A stretch of 64,000 nt of DNA from Catonella massiliensis (GTDB taxonomy: Bacteria > Bacillota > Clostridia > Lachnospirales > Lachnospiraceae): positions 2,728,001 through 2,792,000 of the forward strand of contig NZ_JAEPRJ010000001.1 in NCBI RefSeq assembly GCF_016651435.1, read 5' to 3'. A model generated the notes under the pieces. That model searched no databases. It was not told the origin of the DNA and was given only the letters and a program-made list of their open reading frames with translations. Below are positions 8,346-16,878 of this stretch, one piece after another. Position 1 is the first letter of the stretch; each line of letters starts with the position of its first letter. A program made the position numbers and the translations under genes.

Positions 8346-8981
8346 CTACTTCCAATCCCTAAGCATCTCTGCTTCATTCTTTAATACATTCTGTTTCTCT
8401 AATACTTCAAGCAAATTCTTTCTCTGTTCATCTGAAATATAGGTGTTTCTACCATTTTCCTCCGACAGTTTACGGCATTGCCTTATGGCTATCCCTATAT
8501 GTGATAAGGTCAGCTTATCTTTTTTCTTCTTAAGTACTTCCGTAAAAATATCCCATACAAAGCTCTCTTCATATACCCAGAAAAACGATGCAATCCCCTG
8601 TAACACCTTAGGATTCTTCTGTATTTTACGCAAGGAATTCACATATTCTTTGGCTTTTTCTTCAACATTTTTTTCATTTTCTTCTGTTATTATTTCAGAG
8701 TTTATTATAAATAAATAAGACCCTTGGATGTACCTTGCGCAAAACTGCTGGGTAGTGTAGAGATGCCGCCAGATATTCTCACTGTCTGTTTCATCTTTTA
8801 TTGCAGTAATATAATCCTCTATATTCGATACAAACCACTCTTTTACAGGCTTAGTGTTAGCTGTACCAAGTTCTGCACAGGCAGCCTTCATAAAAACAGT
8901 AGCGGCAGCCCTGCGCTCTTTTACATCTTCGTTACGTAAGCCCTCTAAGGCTTCATCCAGTACTTCTTTTGTATATTTCAT
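8346..8981 (-). CDS. hypothetical helical protein, HEAT/ARM-like
   Basis: A 211-aa protein predicted to be almost entirely alpha-helical. The N-terminus (MKYTKEVLDEALEGLRNEDV, then KERRAAATVFMKAACAE) has the look of HEAT-like repeats, and a Lys/Glu-rich helix follows around residues 100-125 (EENEKNVEEKAKEYVNSLRK). No signal peptide, membrane segment or catalytic motif is visible. I do not recognise the family. Its company of other orphan helical proteins suggests a toxin-immunity or scaffold role, without proof. The upstream AAAAGAGA ribosome site is weak. A long hairpin (9031-9095) separates it from the acetyltransferase gene upstream. Confidence 0.7.
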   Translation of the reverse strand: MKYTKEVLDEALEGLRNEDVKERRAAATVFMKAACAELGTANTKPVKEWFVSNIEDYITAIKDETDSENIWRHLYTTQQFCARYIQGSYLFIINSEIITEENEKNVEEKAKEYVNSLRKIQKNPKVLQGIASFFWVYEESFVWDIFTEVLKKKKDKLTLSHIGIAIRQCRKLSEENGRNTYISDEQRKNLLEVLEKQNVLKNEAEMLRDWK

Positions 8982-9030
8982 GGTATTCTCTTTTCAGGAT
9001 CTATAATTTTTCTAAAAATATACCTCAGTA

Positions 9031-9095
9031 AATTGTTAGCTTATGTTGCCTATATGAAAGTTCACTTTCAATATAGGCAAATACAGCTAACAATT
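9031..9095. repeat. 65-bp near-perfect palindrome
   Basis: Arms of about 30 bases (ATTGTTAGCT...TGCCTATATGAAAGT) pair with only a short central mismatch and a 2-base loop. It lies in the gap between two minus-strand genes. There is no T-run, so it could be a tiny MITE or a processing/pausing hairpin instead of a simple terminator. Confidence 0.6.
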
Positions 9096-9108
9096 AAATA
9101 GGTTTTTA

Positions 9109-9579
9109 TTATATTATAATCTCCATCAATGTTGCTCTTGTTTTCATTCCCATTTTTTGATAGAATTTCATGGCATTATCATTTCCTTCCCAAACATTTA
9201 ATATTATTTCATAACAGTTCATTTTCTTAGCCTCTCCCTTTACAAATTCAAACAGTCTCTGACCTACTTTTTGTCCCTGTGCTATCTTATCCACACAGAG
9301 GTCATCTATGAAAATATTTCTATGTGGTTTCATGTTATTTGACGCCGAAGTCTCTCTAATTACACAAAATACATATCCAATAACCATATCATCTTCATTA
9401 ACTGCAACATAGACAGGTTTTGTATTATCCTTGAAAATCTCAGTCAATTCTGCTTCTGTATATTTTGTTGTACCTGAAACAAAAATATCAGGGCGAATTG
9501 TGGCATGAAGCTCTAATACCTGATTTAATAATTCTATTACTTTAGATATGTCTTTTTCTTTTGCTCTTCTAATTTGCAT
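9109..9579 (-). CDS. GNAT-family N-acetyltransferase
   Basis: A 156-aa acetyl-CoA-dependent acetyltransferase. MQIRRAKEKDISKVIELLNQ forms the first strand and helix. YVAVNEDDMVIGYVFCVI gives the central strands, IFIDDLCVDKIAQGQKVGQRLF near residues 88-108 carries the acetyl-CoA pyrophosphate loop (Q-x-x-V-G-Q), and NVWEGNDNAMKFYQKMGM near the end is the typical final motif. Substrate is unknown. The length is standard and no damage is seen. The ribosome site (GAGGTTAAGG) is acceptable. No partner gene is linked. Confidence 0.9.
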   Translation of the reverse strand: MQIRRAKEKDISKVIELLNQVLELHATIRPDIFVSGTTKYTEAELTEIFKDNTKPVYVAVNEDDMVIGYVFCVIRETSASNNMKPHRNIFIDDLCVDKIAQGQKVGQRLFEFVKGEAKKMNCYEIILNVWEGNDNAMKFYQKMGMKTRATLMEIII

Positions 9580-9757
9580 TTTACCTTAACCTCGCTTTTC
9601 GTTTTGTTCTTAATTGCAGTTGAATTTAATGTTAGTATAATTTCAGTATTTTTGCAAGTTAAAAGGCAGATATTACAACTGTAAAGTCCCGATAGTGGAA
9701 AATACATAGCTAAAATGGTATAATGTTGGAAAGTTCTTAAAAAATTCTAATTTGTAG

Positions 9758-9895
9758 GGCTGATGTGATTGTTTGTAATCTAAGTGACGCTCCTACCTTT
9801 TTGCATTGCTCATAGGCTTAGCTGCTTCGCAATGCGCCTCTGAGCAACGCAAAAACGGAGCTGATTTCTATGATTTGTGAAAAATCACATCAGCC
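9758..9895. mobile_element. MITE copy 1 with 13-bp terminal inverted repeats
   Basis: A 138-bp element bounded by GGCTGATGTGATT and AATCACATCAGCC. It contains an internal long hairpin: TTTTTGCATTGCTCATAGGC pairs with a near-complement ending in GCAAAAA. There is no coding capacity. A second copy lies at 18677-18816. It directly adjoins the 3' end of a decayed transposase, and together the two repeats frame the defence-like cassette. The rest of 9580-9913 shows nothing else. Confidence 0.75.
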
Positions 9896-9944
9896 ACAAG
9901 AGGGGCCGGTGGGGGTGGCTGTTTTCTTACTTCTGGCTCAGAAT

Positions 9945-10365
9945 CTAAGAACAGTTAGAGCCTTTGGCCTGTTGCATTTTTAATATTCGTTGTTGCCCTA
10001 GGAATATTAGTAGTTGCCATTTACCAGGCATGTTAGAAGCACCTTCGAGTTTTTCTACTTTGTTTAAAACTTTATAGCCAGCATGTTCATGTGGGCGAAG
10101 AAAGTTGTAATAGGCAACCCAAAGGGATAGGTCATAGTTGGCACCGTCGATGTTATCAAAGCCGTTGGAAGGTCTGTAAGACTGTTTATTTCGTGTAATG
10201 CATGAGCTGTTTTTCGCAGTAAGGAATAAGATCATTCCACTTCCAGTCCTGTTCGAAGGATATAATTCTAGGGAGTTCATCAACCTTGAATTTTTGGTAC
10301 TTCGGAGAGTGAGAATCATCGAAGTTCCACTGCTTGAGTGGAATATATCTACAGATGAAATTTAA
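9945..10365 (-). pseudogene. DDE transposase remnant, copy 1 (internal deletion)
   Basis: The 3' part encodes SYRPSNGFDNIDGANYDL...VAYYNFLRPHEHAGY ending in GSNCS, typical of the C-terminal end of a DDE integrase-core transposase. The 5' part encodes an N-terminal segment in another frame (YIPLKQWNFDDSHSPKYQKF, then KVDELPRIISFEQDWKWNDL). The catalytic middle is missing, so the copy is dead. The 276-bp stretch 9914-10189 is repeated almost exactly at 18153-18428 in the same orientation. It probably marks one end of the unit that brought in the genes at 10.6-17.9 kb. Confidence 0.8.
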
Positions 10366-10391
10366 AAGTTGGCTAATTATTTATATTGGTA

Positions 10392-10421
10392 TTGAATGAT
10401 TTGAAGTAAATAAAGTATAAT
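10392..10421 (+). promoter_or_regulatory. likely promoter of the DUF6361-PLD-helicase cassette
   Basis: TTGAAT is followed after 18 bases by a perfect TATAAT box, pointing toward the cassette. The leader to the ATG at 10589 would be about 160 bases. The promoter lies just beyond the 5' remnant of the decayed transposase, so the insertion may have supplied it. The stretch 10366-10588 holds nothing else I can name. Confidence 0.5.
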
Positions 10422-10588
10422 GTTTACGAGCAATTAACTCTTTTGTGGTTATGTTGGTTTGGGATTAACATTATACCTTAAAAAGGGGGAATTGCTTCTT
10501 TATTTGTGAAACCCCTGAAAATAAAGATTTTATAAGAAAACAAGGGGTGTCTTTTGACACTACCATACGCAAATTAGGAGACAAGGAT

Positions 10589-11806
10589 ATGGAATTAGGT
10601 TGGATAGACTTTTCAAAAACAGAACGAAGCAAAATACTTAGCGTTTTAGATTTGCTTTCAGAAAGCGGTACTTTGGATGAGCTTGGTATTGCACCTGTTA
10701 GAGATGGCTTTTCCAACCTCTTTTTTCCGGGTACAACGACCATCCAAACGAGAGCCAAATACTTCTTTATTGTTCCGTATGCTTTGAAGTTGTTGGAGAG
10801 AACTACGGAAACAAATCCAAATCGGACTTTCAGAGCATTGGACGCTATCGAAAAGACCTGCGGACAGACATTCCTTGAACAGAACAGTAATGAAAACGGT
10901 ATTATCGGAAAGCGTTCATTACAGTCCGGTGGATGGGTTAAGAGAACTCCTGCGGATATTTATTGGGCAGGTCTGAAACGGTATGGTATTTTTACCGGAG
11001 GTAGCTTATCACTTTCGGAGTACATAAGGATTTCCTGTGCTATGAAAGACAAAAAGACTACTCTCAAAAAGCTCGGAAATAGAAAGGATAATGCAGAAGA
11101 AAATGAGTGCGATGATAAAAACGCTGGCGACTTATTCAAAATGCAGTTTTGGAAAATGCCCTTGTATTTCGATAAGTGGATGGAGAATCTGTCTATAAAC
11201 CTCACAAAAGCTGAAGCGGAATTATTGCAAGAACAGATTATAGAAAATTGCAAGGGCAGTTTGCTTGCTTGTGTTCTTGAAATGGGTATAACTGAATTTC
11301 TTGATTGTGAATCATTTAGAGATTTAGGGGCAATGATAGATAAATTCCCTGAAGCTGTGCAGCAGGATTATTGGCTTGCCCTTGCCTTATCTGACTTCAT
11401 TTATGTAATTCGTACCGTTTATAACATCATCATTTCGGATGGACAGAATGAAGCAGCCAATGATGAATTGGAAAGGTTAAAACCTGAACTTAAAGAGCTT
11501 GCGGATATAGATGTTGATTTCATTCTGAATAAGCTCGAAGTGTTTACGAATCCGCTTCTCAAAAAGTTCTTGAAGCAGTCGCAGGATCTGATGATTGTTG
11601 GAGATATTGAAGGACTCAAAAAGTGTATTAACAATCGAGAGGTACAGCTTAAGGGTACAAACAGAGCCAAGACCACACATCCGGGAGAATTTGATGTTAA
11701 TGAGTGGATTGGCGGTGGAGAGCTTGATTATCGTTTCTTCAATGCAAGAACGATAGTCAGAGATATTTTTGAAAGCGAGGGTAAGACTGATGTTAAATCC
11801 AAATAA
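10589..11806 (+). CDS. DUF6361 family protein, first gene of a defence-like cassette
   Basis: A 405-aa cytoplasmic protein that begins MELGWIDFSKTERSKILSVL and continues with GFSNLFFPGTTTIQTRAKYF around residue 45-65, both typical of the DUF6361 family. Members are found next to phospholipase-D-like and helicase genes; the molecular role is unknown. The body is helical with charged stretches and has no catalytic motif that I recognise, so a sensor or adaptor role is a guess. A GTG at 10547 would extend it by 14 codons, but AGGAG eight bases before the ATG at 10589 decides the start. It overlaps the next gene by 17 bases, which points to tight coupling. By eye its G+C is higher than that of the flanks. 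Confidence 0.85.
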   Translation: MELGWIDFSKTERSKILSVLDLLSESGTLDELGIAPVRDGFSNLFFPGTTTIQTRAKYFFIVPYALKLLERTTETNPNRTFRALDAIEKTCGQTFLEQNSNENGIIGKRSLQSGGWVKRTPADIYWAGLKRYGIFTGGSLSLSEYIRISCAMKDKKTTLKKLGNRKDNAEENECDDKNAGDLFKMQFWKMPLYFDKWMENLSINLTKAEAELLQEQIIENCKGSLLACVLEMGITEFLDCESFRDLGAMIDKFPEAVQQDYWLALALSDFIYVIRTVYNIIISDGQNEAANDELERLKPELKELADIDVDFILNKLEVFTNPLLKKFLKQSQDLMIVGDIEGLKKCINNREVQLKGTNRAKTTHPGEFDVNEWIGGGELDYRFFNARTIVRDIFESEGKTDVKSK

Positions 11807-13625
11807 TGACAGATTAGATTACGGTCAGGTCCTTGCACCTCCGGACAAATATAGACTTGATTTTGCGATAGGAACAACATACTCGCTTGATTTGGATGCT
11901 CTTGTCGGTGCTTGCATTGCTCTCGGCTTATCTGAGGAAACTGACAGCGATTTGATGAAAAATCCGATTTGCCTTTTGGAAGCATTAAGAGCGACCGGAG
12001 ATAAAGTCGTCCTGTTTTGTGAGGGTGGACAGATTCACGCTCCGAATAGTGTTACACCACTATATATCTTACTTGAAAAAATGGTATTTCAGGTAAATAC
12101 AGCAAAGCGTAGAGGAATTGCAAAGTTCCCTTCGTTTCATCCGAAATTTTGGCTACTTAGATATGCCGATGAGCAGAACAATCCTTTGTATAGAGTGGTT
12201 GTGCTGAGCAGAAACCTGACATTCGACAGAAGCTGGGATATAACCTTTTGTATGGATGGTAAAGTAAATGGCAGAAAGACTTTGAAAACAGCTCCTGTCG
12301 GAGATTTCTTGTCGTATCTTGTCGATCAGTTGCCTACCGATGAAAATGCAAAAGCAAAACAGAAAAAGATAAGAGCAATTCAGCGTGAACTGCCATTTGT
12401 TCATTTTGATTTGAACTCAAGAGAATTTGACGATTTTGAATTTCTTCCTGTTGGAATTAAGAACAGTAACGGCGGATTCCACTCAACAGAGGATGAGCCG
12501 TTTAATCCGCTGTTTAATGATTCCTGTCACGAGGTTTTGGTTATGTCGCCGTTCCTCAGCAACTCTGTAATCCGTGAATTTAAGGAAAGAAATGCATATA
12601 TCAACCACACGGATTATATGTTGTTCACAAGAGCAATGTCGCTTGGTAAATTAAATGCTGAGGATTGCAGAAATTTTAGAATTTTCACAATGAAGGACGC
12701 TGTTGTAGATGGAGAGTCCGCCATTTCAGAAGATGAACAGCAGGTACAGAAGCAGGATATTCATGCCAAAGTGTATATGGTGCGTAAAAATTCCGACTCC
12801 TATCTGTATTTAGGTTCGCTTAATGCGTCGCATAATGCTATGTTCGGTAATATCGAATTTATGATGTTGCTGAAAAGCAAGAACCGTTATTTAAATATGA
12901 CAAAACTCTCCGAAGCATTATTTAATGGTTCAGAGGATAACCCATCAAATCCTTTTCAAGAGGTTTTTCTTACAAGTGAGATTGCCGTGGACGAGGAAGA
13001 AGAAAAGCAGAATTTGCTTGATAGCTACATAAAAGAGATAAACCGATTAAAGCCGACCGCAAGAGTTATCCCGAACGGCGAATACTTTGATTTGTCGGTT
13101 TGCTTTCCTGATATGATTGAAGCAGAATACAAAGTCAGTATCTCACCTCTGCTTTCTAATAAAACCGAAATAATATCGGAAAATATATTGTTTAAGTCCT
13201 TAGCATTAACGCAGCTCTCAGAGTTTTATAAGATTTCTGTAAGCTACGGGAAAAGGACAGTTGAGCGAATCATTATTATTCCGACGGAAGGATTGCCGGA
13301 AGATAGAGAAAAAGCAGTCGTATCAAGTGTTGTTAAGGACAAAGAATGCTTTTACAGATATATTGCATTTCTTCTTGGCGACATCTATGCGTTGGGAGCT
13401 TTGGAAGCTGCTTCATCCGCAGAGAGTTCCATAATGAATCATTCAAATTCGGCTGCCCGCCTGCCGGCTCTGTATGAGAAAATGCTCCAGACGGCAGCAA
13501 CAGCTCCGGAAAAATTTAAAGAGATAGATTACTTAGTGAAAGCAATATCTTTGGACGGTGTTATTCCGGAGAATTTTGAAGAACTGTATACCACATTTAA
13601 AAAGGCGGTGAAACTGGATGGCTGA
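11790..13625 (+). CDS. phospholipase D-superfamily protein, probable nuclease of the cassette
   Basis: A 611-aa protein with two half-sites of the PLD fold. The first is FHPKFWLL near residue 117, followed by VVLSRNLTFDRSWD; the second is IHAKVYMV near residue 325, followed by YLYLGSLNASHNAMFGN. The HxK...(S)xN pattern is that of PLD-type nucleases and phosphodiesterases, where the two histidines act together on a phosphodiester. No signal peptide is present, so nucleic acid is a more likely substrate than exported lipid. The C-terminal ~200 residues are unassigned. The start ATG follows GAGGG with nine-base spacing. It overlaps both neighbours (17 bases upstream, 8 downstream), so the three genes are almost certainly cotranscribed. 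Confidence 0.88.
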   Translation: MLNPNNDRLDYGQVLAPPDKYRLDFAIGTTYSLDLDALVGACIALGLSEETDSDLMKNPICLLEALRATGDKVVLFCEGGQIHAPNSVTPLYILLEKMVFQVNTAKRRGIAKFPSFHPKFWLLRYADEQNNPLYRVVVLSRNLTFDRSWDITFCMDGKVNGRKTLKTAPVGDFLSYLVDQLPTDENAKAKQKKIRAIQRELPFVHFDLNSREFDDFEFLPVGIKNSNGGFHSTEDEPFNPLFNDSCHEVLVMSPFLSNSVIREFKERNAYINHTDYMLFTRAMSLGKLNAEDCRNFRIFTMKDAVVDGESAISEDEQQVQKQDIHAKVYMVRKNSDSYLYLGSLNASHNAMFGNIEFMMLLKSKNRYLNMTKLSEALFNGSEDNPSNPFQEVFLTSEIAVDEEEEKQNLLDSYIKEINRLKPTARVIPNGEYFDLSVCFPDMIEAEYKVSISPLLSNKTEIISENILFKSLALTQLSEFYKISVSYGKRTVERIIIIPTEGLPEDREKAVVSSVVKDKECFYRYIAFLLGDIYALGALEAASSAESSIMNHSNSAARLPALYEKMLQTAATAPEKFKEIDYLVKAISLDGVIPENFEELYTTFKKAVKLDG

Positions 13626-16600
13626 TGTAAATGTTGCAGGTCAGTTAGATGAAATTGAAAAACGAATTATGGCTGGACTGAAAGATTTTCAAAGAGCCAC
13701 CGTTAATCGTATTGATGAATTGTATCGTGCAGGACAAATACGTGTTTTAGTATCGGACGAAGTAGGTCTTGGAAAGACCCTGATCGCACGTGGTACGATA
13801 GCAAAACTTGCGAAATTGCAGAAGGAGTCCGGAGATAATCTCGTCAAGGTAGTTTATGTTTGTTCCAATGCTTCGATAGCAGAACAGAACCTAAACAAAC
13901 TCAGAATTACGAGTGAGCTGAAAACGGAAAGCACAAGTTCCTCCCGCTTGTCTATGCAGCATTTGAATATTTTTAAGCAGGAAAATGACACAGAGCTACT
14001 CAACCGTTACATACAGCTTATTCCTCTTACTCCTGATACATCTTTCCGAATGACTTCCGGTGCGGGTACAGTATCGGAAAGAGCATTGATATACGCAATT
14101 TTAAGAAGAATGCCGGAGCTTTCAATGTATCGAAAAGCATTGGAAGTTGCTATGGAGGATTATGCGGTTAGTGCTTGGGATGGTTGGGCAAGAGATTGGT
14201 ATGAAACACAGGTAAAAGAATGCGATAAAACTTCCGGTGGAAAGTACCTTGCGTATATGTTGGAGAAATTATCGGCAGAGCTGAATATGCAGGCGGACGG
14301 TAAGAATAACGTTCTTGATATGATAATCTCAATGTGCAAGCAGATTAAAAGCAACGGATATAAGCAGCAAAATAACAATGCTGTTATCGGCAAGCTGAGA
14401 GTGATTTTTGCAAAAATCAGCTTAGACAAACTTGAACCTGACCTTGTAATAATGGACGAATTTCAGAGGTTCAAATATCTGATAAACTCGGACTCGGACA
14501 CAGAAACGGGTATGCTTGCAAATAAGTTCTTTAATTCCAGTAAGGTCAGAATGCTTCTGCTTTCGGCAACACCGTATAAGATGTATTCAACCCTTGAGGA
14601 AATAGACGAAACACAGGTCGATGAGCATTACTCTGAGTTCTTTGATGTAATGAACTTCCTTAACATATCGGAAAATGAGAAAGCTGAGTTTAAGACGGTA
14701 TGGAGTGATTACTCCGTAAAACTGAAAGAATTGTCCGATGGAGATACAACCGTTCTGTCTGCGAAAAATGCTGCGGAGGACGCAATGTATCAGCACATTT
14801 GCAGAACCGAACGTATTTCAGCGTCAGAAAATGCGGATATAATTGATGACCAAGATGTTGCAGCTCCGCTTAGTGTTATGGAGCAGGATATTAAGTCCTA
14901 TGTTCAGGCACAAAAGTTACTTGAGGATATAGGAGCTTCGTTTAATGTTCCGGTTGATTATGTAAAATCAACTCCGTATCTGATGTCCTTTATGCGTGAC
15001 TATCAGTTGAAGCGCCATATTGAAAAATACTTTGCTGAACATCCTGATGAAATCAACAAAGTGAATAAAGATACTTTTTGGCTTAAGAGAAGAACACTTG
15101 ATCGATATGATAAAGTGCCGAATAATAATGCCCGACTTGACAGAGTGATGTCACATACATTTAAAGACAATGCGGAGCTTCTCTTGTGGGTTCCTCCGGC
15201 ACGTCCATATTATCAGCTGCAGGGTGTATTTAAGAATGTATCTGATTTTTCCAAAACACTTGTGTTCTCATCGTGGGAAATGGTTCCCCGAATGATTGCA
15301 GGCTTATTGTCTTACGAAGCAGAAAGAAAAACGGTTGGAAAACTGGCAAAGGCAAATGAGGATAAAGAAGCACATTATTTCTATAACGGAGAAAAGCGTT
15401 ATCCTTCTGCTCGATTGAGTTTTTCGGTAAGCAATGGAATGCCAAACGCAATGACCTTATTTTGCTTGATGTATCCGTCGCAGTTACTTTCAAGATGTTA
15501 TGACCCGATTGATTGTATAAATAGAGGACTTACACTTAGGGAAATTGAGAAAGAAATCAAGGGTAAGATAGCAGATAAACTTGCAAAATACGAAACTACG
15601 ACTTCGGGTGTGCAGGATAAACGCTGGTATTATATCGCTCCATTCTTACTTGACGGAGCTGGGTATGTTACTACTTGGCTGAACAGCGACAGCGAATTAA
15701 CCTCTTATGATGATGAAGATGAAAAGACCAAACGACAGAAAGGTTTTCTTACCCATTTACAAGCACTTAAAGAGCTTTATTATGAAACGGATTACGGAAG
15801 AAAGTGCAATCTCGGCAAAAAGCCGGATGACCTTTTAGATGTACTGACTGATATGGCAATCGCTTCTCCTGCGATTGTAATTAACCGAAACTATCAGACC
15901 TATTGTAAAAAGGGTGAATCTTTTCCGAGCTTTCTGCCAAGTCAGATAGCCAAAATTTTTATCAACAGAATGAATACTGCGGAATCTACCGCTACGATAG
16001 AATTGGCTTGCGGAAAGAAGTCGGATGACGCTCATTGGCAGAATCTCCTTACCTACTGCAAGCAAGGAAATCTGCAAGCAATGTTTGATGAGTACGCTCA
16101 TCTGATTACAAACGGCTTGGACGCTGATAACAATTTAATCGATAATCTACATCATTCCATTGCAACATCAATGGATGTTAGAACAACGATTTATACTGTA
16201 GATACTTTTAACAGTTTTAAGGCAAGAGCTAATGGAGGAAAGGATAAAGCCATGGCACTTCGTTCTCACTTTGCGGTTGCCTTTACAAAGGGCGATGGAA
16301 AAGAGAAAGACGCAGACCGAAAAAAAGTAATAAGAAATGCGTTCAACTCTCCGTTCAGACCGTTTGTGTTGGCGTCCACCTCTATTGGACAGGAGGGATT
16401 GGACTTCCACAACTACTGCCGACGAATTGTTCATTGGAATCTGCCGTATAACCCGATTGATTTGGAGCAGCGAGAAGGAAGAATAAACCGCTTTGAGTGT
16501 TTGGCTATCCGACAGAATATTGCCAAGCGATACGGTACAGTTCCGTTCACAAAGAACATTTGGAAAGAAATGTTTGAAGAAGCGGCAAAGGTCGAAAATG

Positions 16601-16866
16601 GTGGCGAGGGTTCAGACCTGATTCCATTTTGGGGACTTACCGAAAAGGAAGATATGGTAAGGATTGAGCGAATTGTTCCGATGTACCCGTTCAGCAGAGA
16701 TGAGCTGGCATACGAAAGACTTATCAAAATACTTTCACTCTATCGTCTTACATTAGGACAGGCTCGTCAGGAAGAACTGTTAGAGTACATTTTTAAGAAT
16801 TGTGATGACCTGGAGGATATGAAGAACTACTTTATAAATCTGAGTCCGTATTATAAGAATCACTAA
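13618..16866 (+). CDS. superfamily 2 helicase/ATPase of the defence-like cassette
   Basis: A 1082-aa ATP-dependent translocase. DFQRATVNRI precedes Walker A (DEVGLGKTLIA, K near residue 53). Walker B is DEFQRF near 280 in place of the usual DEAH, and motif III is LLSATPY near 317. The C-terminal RecA lobe carries VLASTSIGQEGLDFHNYCRR (motif V) and QREGRINRF (motif VI) near 952. A very long insert (about 320-900) separates the two lobes and has no recognised domain. The VGLGKT and IGQEGLDF motifs resemble RapA/SNF2-like and DISARM helicases. It probably remodels or scans DNA for the PLD protein encoded just upstream. It overlaps that gene by eight bases and is followed after 12 bases by the fourth cassette gene. 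Confidence 0.9.
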   Translation: MADVNVAGQLDEIEKRIMAGLKDFQRATVNRIDELYRAGQIRVLVSDEVGLGKTLIARGTIAKLAKLQKESGDNLVKVVYVCSNASIAEQNLNKLRITSELKTESTSSSRLSMQHLNIFKQENDTELLNRYIQLIPLTPDTSFRMTSGAGTVSERALIYAILRRMPELSMYRKALEVAMEDYAVSAWDGWARDWYETQVKECDKTSGGKYLAYMLEKLSAELNMQADGKNNVLDMIISMCKQIKSNGYKQQNNNAVIGKLRVIFAKISLDKLEPDLVIMDEFQRFKYLINSDSDTETGMLANKFFNSSKVRMLLLSATPYKMYSTLEEIDETQVDEHYSEFFDVMNFLNISENEKAEFKTVWSDYSVKLKELSDGDTTVLSAKNAAEDAMYQHICRTERISASENADIIDDQDVAAPLSVMEQDIKSYVQAQKLLEDIGASFNVPVDYVKSTPYLMSFMRDYQLKRHIEKYFAEHPDEINKVNKDTFWLKRRTLDRYDKVPNNNARLDRVMSHTFKDNAELLLWVPPARPYYQLQGVFKNVSDFSKTLVFSSWEMVPRMIAGLLSYEAERKTVGKLAKANEDKEAHYFYNGEKRYPSARLSFSVSNGMPNAMTLFCLMYPSQLLSRCYDPIDCINRGLTLREIEKEIKGKIADKLAKYETTTSGVQDKRWYYIAPFLLDGAGYVTTWLNSDSELTSYDDEDEKTKRQKGFLTHLQALKELYYETDYGRKCNLGKKPDDLLDVLTDMAIASPAIVINRNYQTYCKKGESFPSFLPSQIAKIFINRMNTAESTATIELACGKKSDDAHWQNLLTYCKQGNLQAMFDEYAHLITNGLDADNNLIDNLHHSIATSMDVRTTIYTVDTFNSFKARANGGKDKAMALRSHFAVAFTKGDGKEKDADRKKVIRNAFNSPFRPFVLASTSIGQEGLDFHNYCRRIVHWNLPYNPIDLEQREGRINRFECLAIRQNIAKRYGTVPFTKNIWKEMFEEAAKVENGGEGSDLIPFWGLTEKEDMVRIERIVPMYPFSRDELAYERLIKILSLYRLTLGQARQEELLEYIFKNCDDLEDMKNYFINLSPYYKNH

Positions 16867-16878
16867 GGAAGGAGTGCG

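Noticed and set aside
9753..9900. The repeats near 9.8 and 18.7 kb as a CRISPR array
   Set aside because: There are only two copies 8.9 kb apart, without regular spacers; terminal inverted repeats identify them as MITEs. I saw no CRISPR array or cas gene in the window.
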